Below, in pieces: positions 36,567 through 46,433 of a stretch of DNA of 64,000 nt. The notes below the pieces were generated by a model, which worked only from the letters and a program-made list of their open reading frames with translations, searched no databases and had not been told where the DNA came from. Made by a program: the position numbers and the translations under genes. Positions within the stretch are counted from its first letter, which is position 1. Each line of letters starts with the position of its first letter. The stretch is from NCBI RefSeq assembly GCF_003399445.1, contig NZ_QUQO01000001.1, positions 248,001 through 312,000 on the forward strand. Direction: 5' to 3'. The DNA is from Parvularcula marina. Lineage in GTDB: Bacteria > Pseudomonadota > Alphaproteobacteria > Caulobacterales > Parvularculaceae.

Positions 36567-37847
36567 ATGCGGATTTCACGATTGTCACGCTTGCTCGTGT
36601 TGGCCTTTCTGGCTGTCCTTGCCGCCTGTCAGACAACTGGAGACATGGCGCCACCACCCCCACCGCCGCCTCCACCGATGGCACCACCCCCGCCACCGGA
36701 GCCTGAACCCGACATGATGCCGGCGCCAGAAGATATCGAGCCATCTGTTTCGGCCTGCCTTGTGGATGAGAGCTGTCAGGCCGTGAACATCCTTTTCGGC
36801 TCCAACCGGCAGATCATTTTCGGCAAGGAGCTTGAGAGCTTCAACCGTTTCGGCAGCACGCCGGAGACACCCTTCACCATGCTGAATGGCCGCCGCCTAC
36901 TGCTTGGCGATATCACAGTTACGGTGCCGAAAAAGCGCGAGATCGGCACGATCAGCCGGCCGCCCGAGATCGCCGGCAAGCGCCTTGGCTTTGCGCTCGA
37001 TCCCAAGAAACACTTCGTCTTTGTCGACTATGGCTATCTTTCCGAAGAGGAGTTCATGGCGACGCTGGCCGATAAGGACAGCGCCTTCATCTTCGTGCAC
37101 GGATTTAACGTCAGTTTCAAAAGCGCCGCGATGCGTGCCGCACAGCTCAAGGTCGATGGCGAGTTTGACGGACAGGCGATGATCTATAGCTGGCCTACCC
37201 AGCAGCATAGCGGGGTCAATGCCGCGCCCGCCTATCGCGCCTCCCGCGAGGAAGCAGAGGCCGCAAGGCGCTATTTCCGGCAGTTCCTCGACATGGTCCG
37301 TCAGGATACGGACAGCCAGAACATCCATATCATCGCCCACTCCATGGGCAATTACATGATGATGGAAGTGCTGGCGGCGCTGGCCGAGGAAACCGAGGAA
37401 GAGGGCGAGCAGTTCGGCCAGATCATCTTTGCCGCGCCGGATGTCGACCGCGACCGCTTCATCGAATGGGCAGAGCAGATCGACGGGCTGGGCCGCGGCA
37501 TGACGCTTTATGCGTCAAAGCGCGATGTCTCGATGGATATCTCCCGCCAGCTCTGCCGCCTCCAAAGCGGGGAGGCCTGCGGACCGCGCGCAGGGTTCGT
37601 GCCTGAGGACGGACCGATCACCCTGACCAATGCGACGCTCGACACGCTCGATGTCTCGAACCTGCCGGACCGGAGTTTCACCCCGCTTGATGAGCACGAT
37701 TATTATGGGGGCGATCTCTATATCCTGAAGGATATCGGCAAGCTGATCCGCACAGGCCTTCGCGCGCCGCGCGAGGATTTCTGGGAAGAGGAAGGCGGCG
37801 GGCCGAATGGCCGGTGGTGGCGCGTGCCGGAAATCTTCCGGCAATAG
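36567..37847 (+). CDS. Alpha/beta-hydrolase lipoprotein (DUF900 family) with polyproline linker
   Basis: The 426-residue protein has a signal peptide and lipobox AVLAACQ (Cys21). A linker with nine and then five consecutive prolines (about residues 29-44) follows. The main domain is an alpha/beta hydrolase of the DUF900 type, with FVHGFNVSF, the nucleophile Ser in IIAHSMGN, and later DVDRDRF and a late Asp/His region. The linker could span the envelope from an outer-membrane anchor. ATG follows GGAGGGGTTC. The substrate is unknown; an esterase or lipase activity is the family expectation. Confidence 0.85.
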   Translation: MRISRLSRLLVLAFLAVLAACQTTGDMAPPPPPPPPPMAPPPPPEPEPDMMPAPEDIEPSVSACLVDESCQAVNILFGSNRQIIFGKELESFNRFGSTPETPFTMLNGRRLLLGDITVTVPKKREIGTISRPPEIAGKRLGFALDPKKHFVFVDYGYLSEEEFMATLADKDSAFIFVHGFNVSFKSAAMRAAQLKVDGEFDGQAMIYSWPTQQHSGVNAAPAYRASREEAEAARRYFRQFLDMVRQDTDSQNIHIIAHSMGNYMMMEVLAALAEETEEEGEQFGQIIFAAPDVDRDRFIEWAEQIDGLGRGMTLYASKRDVSMDISRQLCRLQSGEACGPRAGFVPEDGPITLTNATLDTLDVSNLPDRSFTPLDEHDYYGGDLYILKDIGKLIRTGLRAPREDFWEEEGGGPNGRWWRVPEIFRQ

Positions 37848-37913
37848 GCAGAAACCTTGGCTCAATAAGCCGTGGACAGCGAGCGAGGCTGCCTATAGCC
37901 TCTTACCGGTGGT

Positions 37914-39089
37914 ATGAGTTCGGGGGCACAGGACGTGATGGGGCGGCCGCATCTCTCAATCATGGGTGTGATCTATGAGGCGCTCGGCTTTGCCGGGGGC
38001 CATTTTGGCACCGTTTTGCGCATTGCATGGCTGCCGCTCGTCCTGATCATGGGGCTCGAATTTTATCTCAGCTATCAGGAGATCCTGCCGCAGGGCGCCG
38101 CCATGCAGACGGGATTCGTGCTGGAAAAGGGCTGGATCACGCGGGTTGCCGATGTCGTCTTTGCGCTGGGGCAGGGCAGTTTAGATGCCTTTTGGGGCGC
38201 CGCCTGTAGCTCGATGAACATGAACGGCTTTGGTGGTGGTTCCGCCAATTGCGGCGGGTTTGCTGCGGTCAAAGACCTCTTCGCCTCGATCAATCCATAT
38301 GTGTGGCTGATCTTTATCGCCGCCATCCTGCAGGCGAGCGTTCTCGTCTCCCTGACCCGTTATGCCGCCGGGGTCGAACGCCCGCATCACCGCTCCCTGC
38401 ATTTGAGTTTCGGGATCAAGCATCTCCTCTTCATCGTGACCGCGGCGCTGAGTTTCACCGGCGTCGTTTTTCTCGCGACCCGGCTTTATGGGCTCGCTGC
38501 AAAAATTACGACGCCTGCGATTGATGCGCTGTTGAGCACCAAGACGGTCGAGATCGCGAGCGGCGGAGGACTTCACCCGGAACTTGGCCCGACGCATGAG
38601 CCTTTCGAGGGGCTCAATACGTTAATCGATGCAGCGGATGGCTGGCTCGGCACTCTGGGGCTCGGGATCGGGACCATCGATCTTGTGATCTTCCTGCCAT
38701 TTGCGTTGGTCTCGCTCTATCTGATCCTGCGTTTGCTCGCCTGGCCCTATCTTGTGGCGGCAGGGAGTGGGGCGCCGCTCCAGCGGTCGCTGGCGCTGTC
38801 CAAGGGGCTTAACGTGCTGGGCCTGTTCGTCATTGTCGTTTTGTGGATCGTTCTGAGCACTGCCACGCTGTGGGTGACGACATGGAGCCTGCATTTCATT
38901 TTCGGTTTCCTCTGGAATGGCGCGGCGAGCCTTCTATCGGGCCTTGAGGGGTTCAACCCGAACACGGGGCTAGGCTTCTGGGTCGAATGGATCATCCGGA
39001 TCATGCTCGGCGGCATTCTGATCGCTATTCAGGCATTTCTTGTCGCGCTGCAGGCCGGGATGGGTGGCGCGCTCGTCCATCGTGCCTAA
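37914..39089 (+). CDS. Integral membrane protein of unknown function
   Basis: The 391-residue protein has about six to seven hydrophobic helices (near residues 35-50, 125-145, 165-190, 250-275, 295-320 and 360-385) separated by loops. It has no motif I can name. ATG at 37914 is used; ATG at 37938, with AGGACGTG before it, is nearly as good. It lies 66 bp after the DUF900 lipoprotein gene on the same strand. Confidence 0.75.
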   Translation: MSSGAQDVMGRPHLSIMGVIYEALGFAGGHFGTVLRIAWLPLVLIMGLEFYLSYQEILPQGAAMQTGFVLEKGWITRVADVVFALGQGSLDAFWGAACSSMNMNGFGGGSANCGGFAAVKDLFASINPYVWLIFIAAILQASVLVSLTRYAAGVERPHHRSLHLSFGIKHLLFIVTAALSFTGVVFLATRLYGLAAKITTPAIDALLSTKTVEIASGGGLHPELGPTHEPFEGLNTLIDAADGWLGTLGLGIGTIDLVIFLPFALVSLYLILRLLAWPYLVAAGSGAPLQRSLALSKGLNVLGLFVIVVLWIVLSTATLWVTTWSLHFIFGFLWNGAASLLSGLEGFNPNTGLGFWVEWIIRIMLGGILIAIQAFLVALQAGMGGALVHRA

Positions 39090-39191
39090 ATAGACTGGCA
39101 CCGGACCTCACCAATTCTTCATCACAGAGAAGGGCCGGATCGATGGCCCAGACGGCCCGTCAGGGCTAGTCTTCCTGCGGAGGAAATGCCG

Positions 39192-39659
39192 ATGTTCAAG
39201 AGCCTTTTCATGTCCGTTGCGACGATCTGCGCGATGCCGGTCGACCGGGAGGCGGATGAGGAAAAGATTGCGACGATCAAATCGGAGGTCTGGCCCTCCC
39301 TCTACCGCAATCAGGATGTCGAAGGCTTGGGTGAATTCCTTGCGCCATCCTTCGTCAATCTGGGGCCGGACGGTTCCGCCGAATCGCGTGAACAATCCCT
39401 CGCCTGGGTTGCAAGCCATGAGTGGAACCCTGAGAATTTCACTTATTCGATCGAGCGCTTCGACTGGTTCAGTGACGACCTCGTGCTGGTCAGCGGCAAG
39501 GGGCGGTCGGACCGGACCGATGAGACGGGCGAGCCCTGCCGACATGAATATTTCTCTTCCAATCTGTTACGCCGCACCCCGGAAACCGATCTTGGCTGGC
39601 AGGCACTGAACAGCCATGTCTCCGGCATTGGCTGCGAACCGGAAGATCGGGATCACTGA
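39192..39659 (+). CDS. Small SnoaL/NTF2-like protein
   Basis: The 155-residue protein has a short hydrophobic N-terminus (MFKSLFMSVATICAMPV) that may be a signal peptide. The remainder looks like a cone-shaped NTF2-like fold (WPSLYRNQDVEGLGEFLAPSFVNLGPDG). Such proteins act as small enzymes or binding domains; no active site can be named. ATG at 39192 sits 8 nt after GGAGGAA; ATG at 39186 is too close to it. It overlaps the convergent neighbour by 7 bp. Confidence 0.65.
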   Translation: MFKSLFMSVATICAMPVDREADEEKIATIKSEVWPSLYRNQDVEGLGEFLAPSFVNLGPDGSAESREQSLAWVASHEWNPENFTYSIERFDWFSDDLVLVSGKGRSDRTDETGEPCRHEYFSSNLLRRTPETDLGWQALNSHVSGIGCEPEDRDH

Positions 39660-39970
39660 TAATTCTGTTCACGGATCAGATTTCCGTCATGCTCTCTGGG
39701 GCGGGTCAGCTTTAAAGGATCGGCGATAGGGCCGGGCAAGCTGTCCTCGGCTGTGATGATACGCGCGTTGATCTCAGAGTTGCGCTCACGCCGGCGCCGG
39801 ATCCACCGGCGGAACTGGCGGCTGCCGATGATCAGGAACGTCACGCCCGGCAGAAGCAGCACAAATCCGAGCGGCACCGGGGAAATCGAGACCACCAACC
39901 CAGGAATGAGGAAAATCAGTCCCAGCAGAATAAATACGGCTTTGCGCGCTTTTAGACGTTTCTGGCCCAT
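39653..39970 (-). CDS. Small membrane protein, PGPGW-like
   Basis: The 105-residue protein has two closely spaced hydrophobic helices (AVFILLGLIFLIPGLVVSI and VPLGFVLLLPGVTFLIIGS) and a strongly basic stretch (RRWIRRRRER) after them. This resembles small predicted inner-membrane proteins without known function. ATG at 39970 has no strong ribosome site, so the start is uncertain. It lies 46 bp after uvrA on the same strand. Confidence 0.6.
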   Translation of the reverse strand: MGQKRLKARKAVFILLGLIFLIPGLVVSISPVPLGFVLLLPGVTFLIIGSRQFRRWIRRRRERNSEINARIITAEDSLPGPIADPLKLTRPREHDGNLIREQNYQ

Positions 39971-40016
39971 AAAGAATGAACCAATAAGACCCGCCGAAGT
40001 TCCGTGATCCCTGCCG

Positions 40017-42938
40017 TCAGGCGGCTTTGCGTTTCTTCGTCGTGCGCTTTTTCGCTGTCTTTTTGGTCGCCGTCTTACGGGCCGGTTTGGCGACCCGGTC
40101 GAGGATCGGCGCGAGGAACTGGCCGGTATAGCTATCAGGGTTATCCGCAACATCTTCGGGCGTACCCGTTGCGATGATCTCGCCGCCGCCATCACCACCT
40201 TCGGGACCAAGATCGATGATCCAGTCAGCCTGTTTGATGACGTCGAGATTATGCTCGATGATAACGACCGTATTGCCGTTATCGGCAAGTTCCTGGATCA
40301 CTTCCATCAGCCGGCGGACGTCTTCGAAGTGAAGGCCCGTTGTCGGCTCATCGAGGATATAAAGGGTCGAGCCGGTCGCGACTTTCGAGAGCTCCTTTGC
40401 CAGCTTCACCCGCTGGGCTTCACCGCCCGACAGGGTCGTCGCCTGCTGACCGACCTTGATATAGCCGAGCCCCACGCGGTTGAGCGTGACGAGCTTGTTG
40501 CGGATTGAGGGGACAGCGGAGAAGAACGCGGCGCCTTCCTCGACCGTCATGTCGAGGACGTCGGCAATCGACTTGCCCTTGAACTCGACTTCGAGCGTCT
40601 CGCGGTTATAGCGGCGCCCCTTGCAGACATCGCAGGTGACATAGACGTCGGGCAGGAAGTGCATCTCGATCTTGATGACGCCGTCGCCCTTGCAGGCCTC
40701 GCAGCGCCCGCCTTTCACATTGAAAGAAAAGCGCCCGGGCTTGTAGCCGCGCGCCTTTGACTCCGGCAGCTCCGCATACCAGTCGCGGATCGGCCCGAAC
40801 GCGCCGGTATAGGTCGCAGGGTTCGAACGCGGGGTGCGGCCGATGGGCGACTGGTCAATATCGATGACCTTATCGAGCTGGTCGAGGCCGGTGATATCCT
40901 CAAATGTTCCGGGGACGGCCTTTGTGCCCATCAGCTTGCGGGCTGCGGCCTTGTAGAGCGTCTCGATGGTCAGGGTCGATTTGCCGCCGCCCGAGACACC
41001 GGTGACGCAAGTGAGGAGCCCGACCGGGAACTCAGCCGTCACGTCTTTGAGGTTGTTCGAGGACGCGCCCTTGATGGTCACGACATGTATGGGATCGAAG
41101 ACGCGGCGCTCCTCGGGCACGGGCACGAGCCTGCGGCCGGCGAGGTAATCGCCGGTGATCGAGTTCTTGTCCGCCATGATCTGTTTGGGCGTGCCTGAGG
41201 CGACGATCTCGCCGCCATGGACACCTGCGCCGGGGCCGATGTCGATGACATGGTCCGCCGTGCGGATCGCATCCTCGTCATGCTCGACGACGACAACGGT
41301 GTTGCCCAGATCCCTCAGCTGCCGGAGGGTTTCTAGCAGGCGGTCATTGTCGCGCTGATGCAGGCCGATCGATGGCTCATCGAGAACATAGAGAACGCCC
41401 GTCAGACCGGAGCCGATCTGGGAGGCCAGCCGGATGCGCTGGCTTTCCCCGCCCGATAGTGTGCCCGACGCCCGGCCAAGGCCGAGATAGTCGAGCCCGA
41501 CGGAATTGAGGAAATGCAGTCGGTCGCGGATTTCTTTCAACACCCGGACGGCGATTTCAGCCTGTTTCTTAGAGAAGGTCTTATCGATATCGCGAAACCA
41601 TTCATCCGCATCCCTGATGGATTTCTGGGAGACGTCCGAAATGGAAAGACCACCGATCTTCACCGCCAGCGCTTCTTCGCGCAGCCTCTGGCCGTCACAG
41701 GCATCGCACGGCGTGTTGGACTGGAATTTCTCCATCTCCTCACGCACCCATGAGCTATCAGTCTCGCGCCAGCGCCGCTCAAGGTTCGGGATCACGCCTT
41801 CGAAAGTCTTGGTCGTGTCATAGCGGCGCACGCCGTCATCATAGACGAACTGGACCTTCTCGCCGCCCGTGCCGAACAGGATCTTCTTTTTCTGGGCCGC
41901 CGTCAGGTCACGCCAGCGATCCTCAACCGTGAAGCCATATTTCTTGCCGAGCGCTTCGAGGGTCTGGGTGTAATAGGGGCTCTGGGTCTTCGACCACGCC
42001 GCAATCGCGCCCTCGCGGAGCTTTTTATCCGTATCCGGTATTACAAGATCGGCATCGAACTCCATCCGCGTGCCAAGTCCGTCACAGGTGGGGCAGGCCC
42101 CCTGCGGTGAGTTGAAGGAGAAGAGCCGCGGCTCGATTTCCTCAATCGTGAAGCCCGAAACCGGGCAGGCGAATTTTGCCGAGAAGGTCAGTTTCTCGGG
42201 CTCACCCTTCTTGCCGCCATCAGCGCTTTCCGCGACGGCCAGGCCATCGGCGAGATCGAGCGCGGTCTCGAAGCTTTCGGCGAGACGCTGCTCCAGCCCC
42301 GCTTTGACGACCAGCCGGTCAACGACGACATCGATGTCGTGCTTGAATTTCTTGTCGAGCTTTGGCGCGTCGGCGATGTCGTAGAACTCGCCATCGATGC
42401 GGACCCGCTGGAAGCCTTTCTTCATCAGCTCGGCGAGTTCCTTGCGATACTCGCCCTTCCGTCCCCGGATCATCGGTGCGAGCAGGTAATAGCGCGCGCC
42501 CTCCGGCGCGGCCATCAGCCGGTCGACCATTTCCGAGACCGTCTGCGCGGTGATCGGCTCACCCGTCGCCGGAGAATAGGGCACGCCGACTCGCGCCCAG
42601 AGAAGGCGCATATAGTCGTAGATCTCGGTCACCGTCGCGACGGTCGAGCGGGGGTTTTTCGAGGTCGTCTTTTGCTCGATGGAGATGGCGGGGGAGAGGC
42701 CCTCAATCTGGTCAACATCGGGCTTCTGCATCAGCTCAAGGAACTGGCGCGCATAGGCTGAGAGGCTCTCGACATAGCGCCGCTGGCCCTCGGCATAAAT
42801 CGTGTCGAAGGCGAGAGAGGATTTCCCCGAACCTGAGAGGCCGGTCACCACCGTTAGCGCATCGCGCGGCAGCGAGACGGTCACGTTTTTGAGGTTGTGC
42901 TCCCGCGCGCCGGTAACGGTGATCTCTTTGAGCGACAA
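40017..42938 (-). CDS. uvrA: Excinuclease ABC subunit A
   Basis: This damage-recognition ATPase of nucleotide excision repair has 973 residues. It contains two ABC ATPase halves ([16 protein letters not shown] and [16 protein letters not shown]; signatures [12 protein letters not shown] and [12 protein letters not shown]) and two zinc modules (CPVSG...CPTC and CEAC...CDVC). The start is TTG at 42938, 6 nt after GGAGG. The frame is open to 43001, but no good site exists there and it would run into the LexA box. The last ~20 residues are Lys/Thr/Ala repeats like a histone H1 tail, beyond the usual family end. An exact LexA box precedes the gene. Confidence 0.96.
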   Translation of the reverse strand: MSLKEITVTGAREHNLKNVTVSLPRDALTVVTGLSGSGKSSLAFDTIYAEGQRRYVESLSAYARQFLELMQKPDVDQIEGLSPAISIEQKTTSKNPRSTVATVTEIYDYMRLLWARVGVPYSPATGEPITAQTVSEMVDRLMAAPEGARYYLLAPMIRGRKGEYRKELAELMKKGFQRVRIDGEFYDIADAPKLDKKFKHDIDVVVDRLVVKAGLEQRLAESFETALDLADGLAVAESADGGKKGEPEKLTFSAKFACPVSGFTIEEIEPRLFSFNSPQGACPTCDGLGTRMEFDADLVIPDTDKKLREGAIAAWSKTQSPYYTQTLEALGKKYGFTVEDRWRDLTAAQKKKILFGTGGEKVQFVYDDGVRRYDTTKTFEGVIPNLERRWRETDSSWVREEMEKFQSNTPCDACDGQRLREEALAVKIGGLSISDVSQKSIRDADEWFRDIDKTFSKKQAEIAVRVLKEIRDRLHFLNSVGLDYLGLGRASGTLSGGESQRIRLASQIGSGLTGVLYVLDEPSIGLHQRDNDRLLETLRQLRDLGNTVVVVEHDEDAIRTADHVIDIGPGAGVHGGEIVASGTPKQIMADKNSITGDYLAGRRLVPVPEERRVFDPIHVVTIKGASSNNLKDVTAEFPVGLLTCVTGVSGGGKSTLTIETLYKAAARKLMGTKAVPGTFEDITGLDQLDKVIDIDQSPIGRTPRSNPATYTGAFGPIRDWYAELPESKARGYKPGRFSFNVKGGRCEACKGDGVIKIEMHFLPDVYVTCDVCKGRRYNRETLEVEFKGKSIADVLDMTVEEGAAFFSAVPSIRNKLVTLNRVGLGYIKVGQQATTLSGGEAQRVKLAKELSKVATGSTLYILDEPTTGLHFEDVRRLMEVIQELADNGNTVVIIEHNLDVIKQADWIIDLGPEGGDGGGEIIATGTPEDVADNPDSYTGQFLAPILDRVAKPARKTATKKTAKKRTTKKRKAA

Positions 42939-42995
42939 GGATGGCCTCCGCGATGGGTGATGAGTCGGTCTGTCCGTAGCGCCATTGGCGCTTTG

Positions 42996-43010
42996 GAACA
43001 ATAGAAGAAC
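42996..43010 (-). promoter_or_regulatory. LexA box (GTTC-N7-GTTC) upstream of uvrA
   Basis: GTTC TTCTATT GTTC on the minus strand is an exact alphaproteobacterial LexA direct repeat, 58 bp before the uvrA TTG start. A GAAC-N5-GTTC palindrome overlaps it (43007-43019). Confidence 0.85.
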
Positions 43011-43017
43011 ATAATGT

Positions 43018-43605
43018 TCATCTCATCAGGAAGTAGCTACCGGCGGCGATGCCTGCAATGGCCAGCGTGAGGCCCGCCAGAACCAGCGCGCCATCTCGCA
43101 GGAGGAGCGACAGGCCGAAAAGCGCGATTGCCGCCATTGGGATCGTGCTGGCAAAGGGAATGAATTCGAGCGGCGGGACGGTCAGAGCGAACAGTATACA
43201 GATGAGTGCGACCACACGGTCCCATCCGCTCTGTGTGAACCATTCCAAACGACCGTGAAACCAGTTGTCGAGGCGACGTGCGACAGGACGTAATGCGCGG
43301 CTCGCCTGCATCAGACGGTCATGACTGATACGGCGGCGCTGAACAAAGCCCGGCAGCCAGAGATGCCGCTGGCCCATCAGGATCTGAACGGAGAAGAGAA
43401 TGATCAGCCCGGCGAGAAATGTCGGCACGCCGGGAATGCCGCCGATCGGGGAGATCTCAATCAGGGCAGGCAGGAGGAGGGCCGGGCCATAGGTCCGGTC
43501 CCCCAACTGATCGAACAGCCAGCCAATGCTGACTTTGCGTTCATTTTCGTGACGGCGCTCCAATGCATCGAGAAGAGCGCCGACGCTTTCGATTGTGTCT
43601 GCCAT
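43018..43605 (-). CDS. exoD: ExoD family membrane protein
   Basis: The 195-residue protein shows the ExoD pattern: a soluble start with [47 protein letters not shown], a basic loop, then three helices to the end. ExoD was named for exopolysaccharide synthesis and nodule invasion in Sinorhizobium; its biochemical role is not known. It lies upstream of uvrA on the same strand, and its stop is just before the LexA box. Confidence 0.9.
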   Translation of the reverse strand: MADTIESVGALLDALERRHENERKVSIGWLFDQLGDRTYGPALLLPALIEISPIGGIPGVPTFLAGLIILFSVQILMGQRHLWLPGFVQRRRISHDRLMQASRALRPVARRLDNWFHGRLEWFTQSGWDRVVALICILFALTVPPLEFIPFASTIPMAAIALFGLSLLLRDGALVLAGLTLAIAGIAAGSYFLMR

Positions 43606-43645
43606 GGAAAAGGAACGGACAGCGGCCCGCTCCGGTTCCGGCAGA

Positions 43646-45838
43646 TCAGAACCGGTAGGTCACCGAGAAGCGAACATTCCGGCCCGGCAGCGGCACTTCA
43701 TCCTTGAGGAAGGAGGTATGCACCCGTGCCTCCTCATCGGTGGCGTTGAGCAGAGCCGCGCTCAAAGTCACATTCTCGAAATCCCGGAACGGTGTGACGT
43801 CCGCATAAAGATTGACGAGTGTGTAGCTGTCGGTCGGCAGCTCGAACTCGGTCACCTCGTCCTGTTCCGCCGAATATTCGATCTCGCCGCGAAGGAAGAG
43901 ACGCTCGCTTTCGGCATTGACCCCGAGCGTTGCGCCGAAAGGCGGAATGCGCGGCAGGGTGTCGCCGCCATCCACTTCGGCATCGACATAGTCGATGACA
44001 GCATCACCTGAAATCATGAATGCTCCGGCTTCGGCCAGTTTCGCATCAGCTTCGATTTCAAAGCCGGTGAAGACCGCATCGGCTGCCGTGAACTGGAAGG
44101 CGGCAAGCTCACCGAATTCCTCCAGCTCTTCCTCATCCATCTCGCCTTCGGCCATCAGGATATCCGCCCCGGTCAAGCCGGTATCGGCTTCGTAAACGTA
44201 ATCCCGATAATCCGTGTAGAACACGTTGAGGGTCACGCCGGCACGCGCATTGTGCATGCGCAGGACGCCCTCGATACCGGTTGCGACTTCTTTGCCGAGA
44301 TTGATATCGCCAATCTCATACTGACCGGTCGCAAGGTGCGGGCCGTTCGAGAACAGCTCTTCAGTCGTAGGCGCACGTTCCGTCCGGTAGCCGGTCAGGC
44401 CCGCCATGACATGATCGCTGAAGTGATAAGCTGCACCAACCGAAGCGCTATAGGCGTCAAAGGTCTTGACGAGGCCTAGGGTCGGGTTGCTCTGCTCGGT
44501 ATTCTCATAACGCAGCGCGCCCTCGGTATGCCAGGGACCGGACTCCCATTCCTGGAAGGTGTAGATGCCGTATTGCTCGGTCTCACTCGGAGGCACGAAG
44601 GCTTCCTCGCCGATGGCCGAGAAGTCACGTTTGCGGATCTGGATACCGCTGGCGCCGCGCCAGCCATTCCGGGTCGTCTGGACGAGTTCCAGCCGAACTT
44701 CATGGCCTTCATTCGAGAAGACGGTGCCCGGTTCGCCGGGGCCTTCAAATTCCGTATGCTCATAATCGGCAAAGCCGCCGAAGAGCTGGACGGCTTCGAA
44801 CGGGCCGGAGAGGAATTCGAACCGGCCATTGAAGTCGATCCTGGTCTGATCGAGCTCGATGAAGACGCCGCCTTCCTCGTGGCCGTGCTCTTCCTCTTCG
44901 TGATCTTCCTCTTCTTCATGCTCTTCTGCATGGCCGTGACCATGATCATGGCCCGCCGGAATACCGTAAGTCGTGCCCGAGCTCTTGGCCGCAATGGCAA
45001 AGAAGCCGCGCTCGCCGATCAGGGAGAGACCACCCGTGAAGCTTTCTGTTTCAGCGAAGGAGTTCTCGAGCGTATCACGGACTTCTTCCTCTTCCTCGTG
45101 ATCGTGATGTTCCTCCTCTTCTTCTTCGTGCTCGTGTTCCTCTTCTTCCATGGCGCGGAGGAGGGAAGATTCAGCAAAGCCCGGAATATCGTAGTCGCCG
45201 GCCTTGCGCAGCGCGAAGCTGGCGTGACCGACGAGGGAGAGATCGCCGAAAGTGCCGAGTAGGAAATTGGCACCACCGGCAGTTTCCGACCCGTCATCGA
45301 CCGATGTGACACCGCCGCGAATAGCGCCTTCGAAACCGTTCTCAGGGACTTCGGACGGCAGTCGGCCATCGATCACATTGACGACACCGCCTGAGCCCGA
45401 GCTGCCATAACGCAGAACAGACGTGCCGCGGATGATCTCGATGCGCTCGGCAAGTGCCGGTTCGACAGCCACCGCGTGATCAGGACTGGCCGAAGACGCA
45501 TCGATCGAGCCGATCCCGTTATCGAGAACTCGGATGCGGTCGCCGCCTTGGCCCCGGATAATCGGACGGGAGGCACCGGCCCCGAAGAATGTTGTCGAGA
45601 TCCCAGGCTCACGGCGCAGGGTTTCACCGATCGTCGCTGCCGCCGAGCGGGCCAGCTCTTCACCGCTCAGCACAGACGTACCAGTCAGGATTTCGTCTTC
45701 AGTCTCGGCAAAAGGGGCCCCGGTCACGATGATCAGGTCTTCGGGTTCAGAGGCGGTTTCGTCTTCCTGTGCGAATGCAGGTACCGCGGCGGACAGGACA
45801 GACAGGGCGCAGAACATGCGCAGTTCAGACTTCTTCAT
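43646..45838 (-). CDS. TonB-dependent outer-membrane receptor with His/Glu-rich loops (probable zinc/metal uptake)
   Basis: The 730-residue protein has a signal peptide ending AVPAFAQ, a TonB box-like DLIIVTGAPF, a plug domain (TIGETLRREPGIS, RPIIRGQGGDRIRVLDNG, ILRYGSSGSGGVVNVIDGRLP) and a 22-strand-type barrel ending VRFSVTYRF. Two stretches, near residues 225-250 and 293-321, are almost only His, Glu and Asp. Such loops occur in zinc receptors of the ZnuD type and could capture metal. ATG at 45838 follows GGAG. A small His-containing exported protein precedes it, probably in the same transcript. Confidence 0.9.
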   Translation of the reverse strand: MKKSELRMFCALSVLSAAVPAFAQEDETASEPEDLIIVTGAPFAETEDEILTGTSVLSGEELARSAAATIGETLRREPGISTTFFGAGASRPIIRGQGGDRIRVLDNGIGSIDASSASPDHAVAVEPALAERIEIIRGTSVLRYGSSGSGGVVNVIDGRLPSEVPENGFEGAIRGGVTSVDDGSETAGGANFLLGTFGDLSLVGHASFALRKAGDYDIPGFAESSLLRAMEEEEHEHEEEEEEHHDHEEEEEVRDTLENSFAETESFTGGLSLIGERGFFAIAAKSSGTTYGIPAGHDHGHGHAEEHEEEEDHEEEEHGHEEGGVFIELDQTRIDFNGRFEFLSGPFEAVQLFGGFADYEHTEFEGPGEPGTVFSNEGHEVRLELVQTTRNGWRGASGIQIRKRDFSAIGEEAFVPPSETEQYGIYTFQEWESGPWHTEGALRYENTEQSNPTLGLVKTFDAYSASVGAAYHFSDHVMAGLTGYRTERAPTTEELFSNGPHLATGQYEIGDINLGKEVATGIEGVLRMHNARAGVTLNVFYTDYRDYVYEADTGLTGADILMAEGEMDEEELEEFGELAAFQFTAADAVFTGFEIEADAKLAEAGAFMISGDAVIDYVDAEVDGGDTLPRIPPFGATLGVNAESERLFLRGEIEYSAEQDEVTEFELPTDSYTLVNLYADVTPFRDFENVTLSAALLNATDEEARVHTSFLKDEVPLPGRNVRFSVTYRF

Positions 45839-45941
45839 GGATTCGCTCCGTATGATGAGAACCACCGGACGCGAAATGCGGGCTTCCCTCACGGAGCCCA
45901 CTCGTCAGCGTACCGGCCAAATTTAATGGTAAGGTAGGTTC

Positions 45942-46229
45942 TCAGCTCAGCGGAGGCGCACGGCCCGGTGGTGTCACCGTGACCGTCGGGATCAGAAGGG
46001 CTTTCTGGACGAAGCTGCAAGTTGCCGCCTCAAAACGCGGCAGGATAAGCAGGACGACTTCAGGCGGCACATCCCAGTCATCATCATGACGGTCGCCCGC
46101 CTTGGAGATCAGACACTCAGTTCCCTGGTGCTCGTGCGGTCCGTCGCCATACTCAGTCGCGTGCGCAGCCGTCACCGTTTGCATGGTGAGGATGAAGAAC
46201 GACAGAAGGATGGCGAGAGCTCTGCTCAT
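45942..46229 (-). CDS. Small exported protein upstream of the TonB receptor
   Basis: The 95-residue protein has a signal peptide (MSRALAILLSFFILTMQTVTAAHA). The mature part is short with EYGDGPHEHQGTEC and GDRHDDDWD, which could bind metal, two Cys, and an end in GRAPPLS. I recall this ending from small proteins next to metal-efflux and metal-uptake genes but cannot name a family. ATG at 46229 is chosen because it begins the signal peptide. The gap to the receptor gene is 103 bp, so co-transcription is plausible. Confidence 0.65.
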   Translation of the reverse strand: MSRALAILLSFFILTMQTVTAAHATEYGDGPHEHQGTECLISKAGDRHDDDWDVPPEVVLLILPRFEAATCSFVQKALLIPTVTVTPPGRAPPLS

Positions 46230-46330
46230 GGCCGTTACGTAATCACAGGCTCTCTGGATGTCGAGTGACCGAATAACCACGGTGGGCTGCAACTTGCCCT
46301 TGTGATCGGGCCGGGATATCGCTACCTCTG

Positions 46331-46345
46331 GAACAAATATGAAAC
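46331..46345 (+). promoter_or_regulatory. Near-match to a LexA box upstream of ssb
   Basis: GAAC AAATATG AAAC differs by one base from the exact repeat GAAC-N7-GAAC and lies about 90 bp before the ssb start. It is weaker than the two exact boxes in this window. Confidence 0.35.
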
Positions 46346-46433
46346 ATTGGGGAAAAACCACCGCTACGGGCGGGTGGCGGGAGTAGAGGTAAATCCCTTA
46401 AGCGGGTTGCCTTGATCGAAGGAGTGAAGAGCC

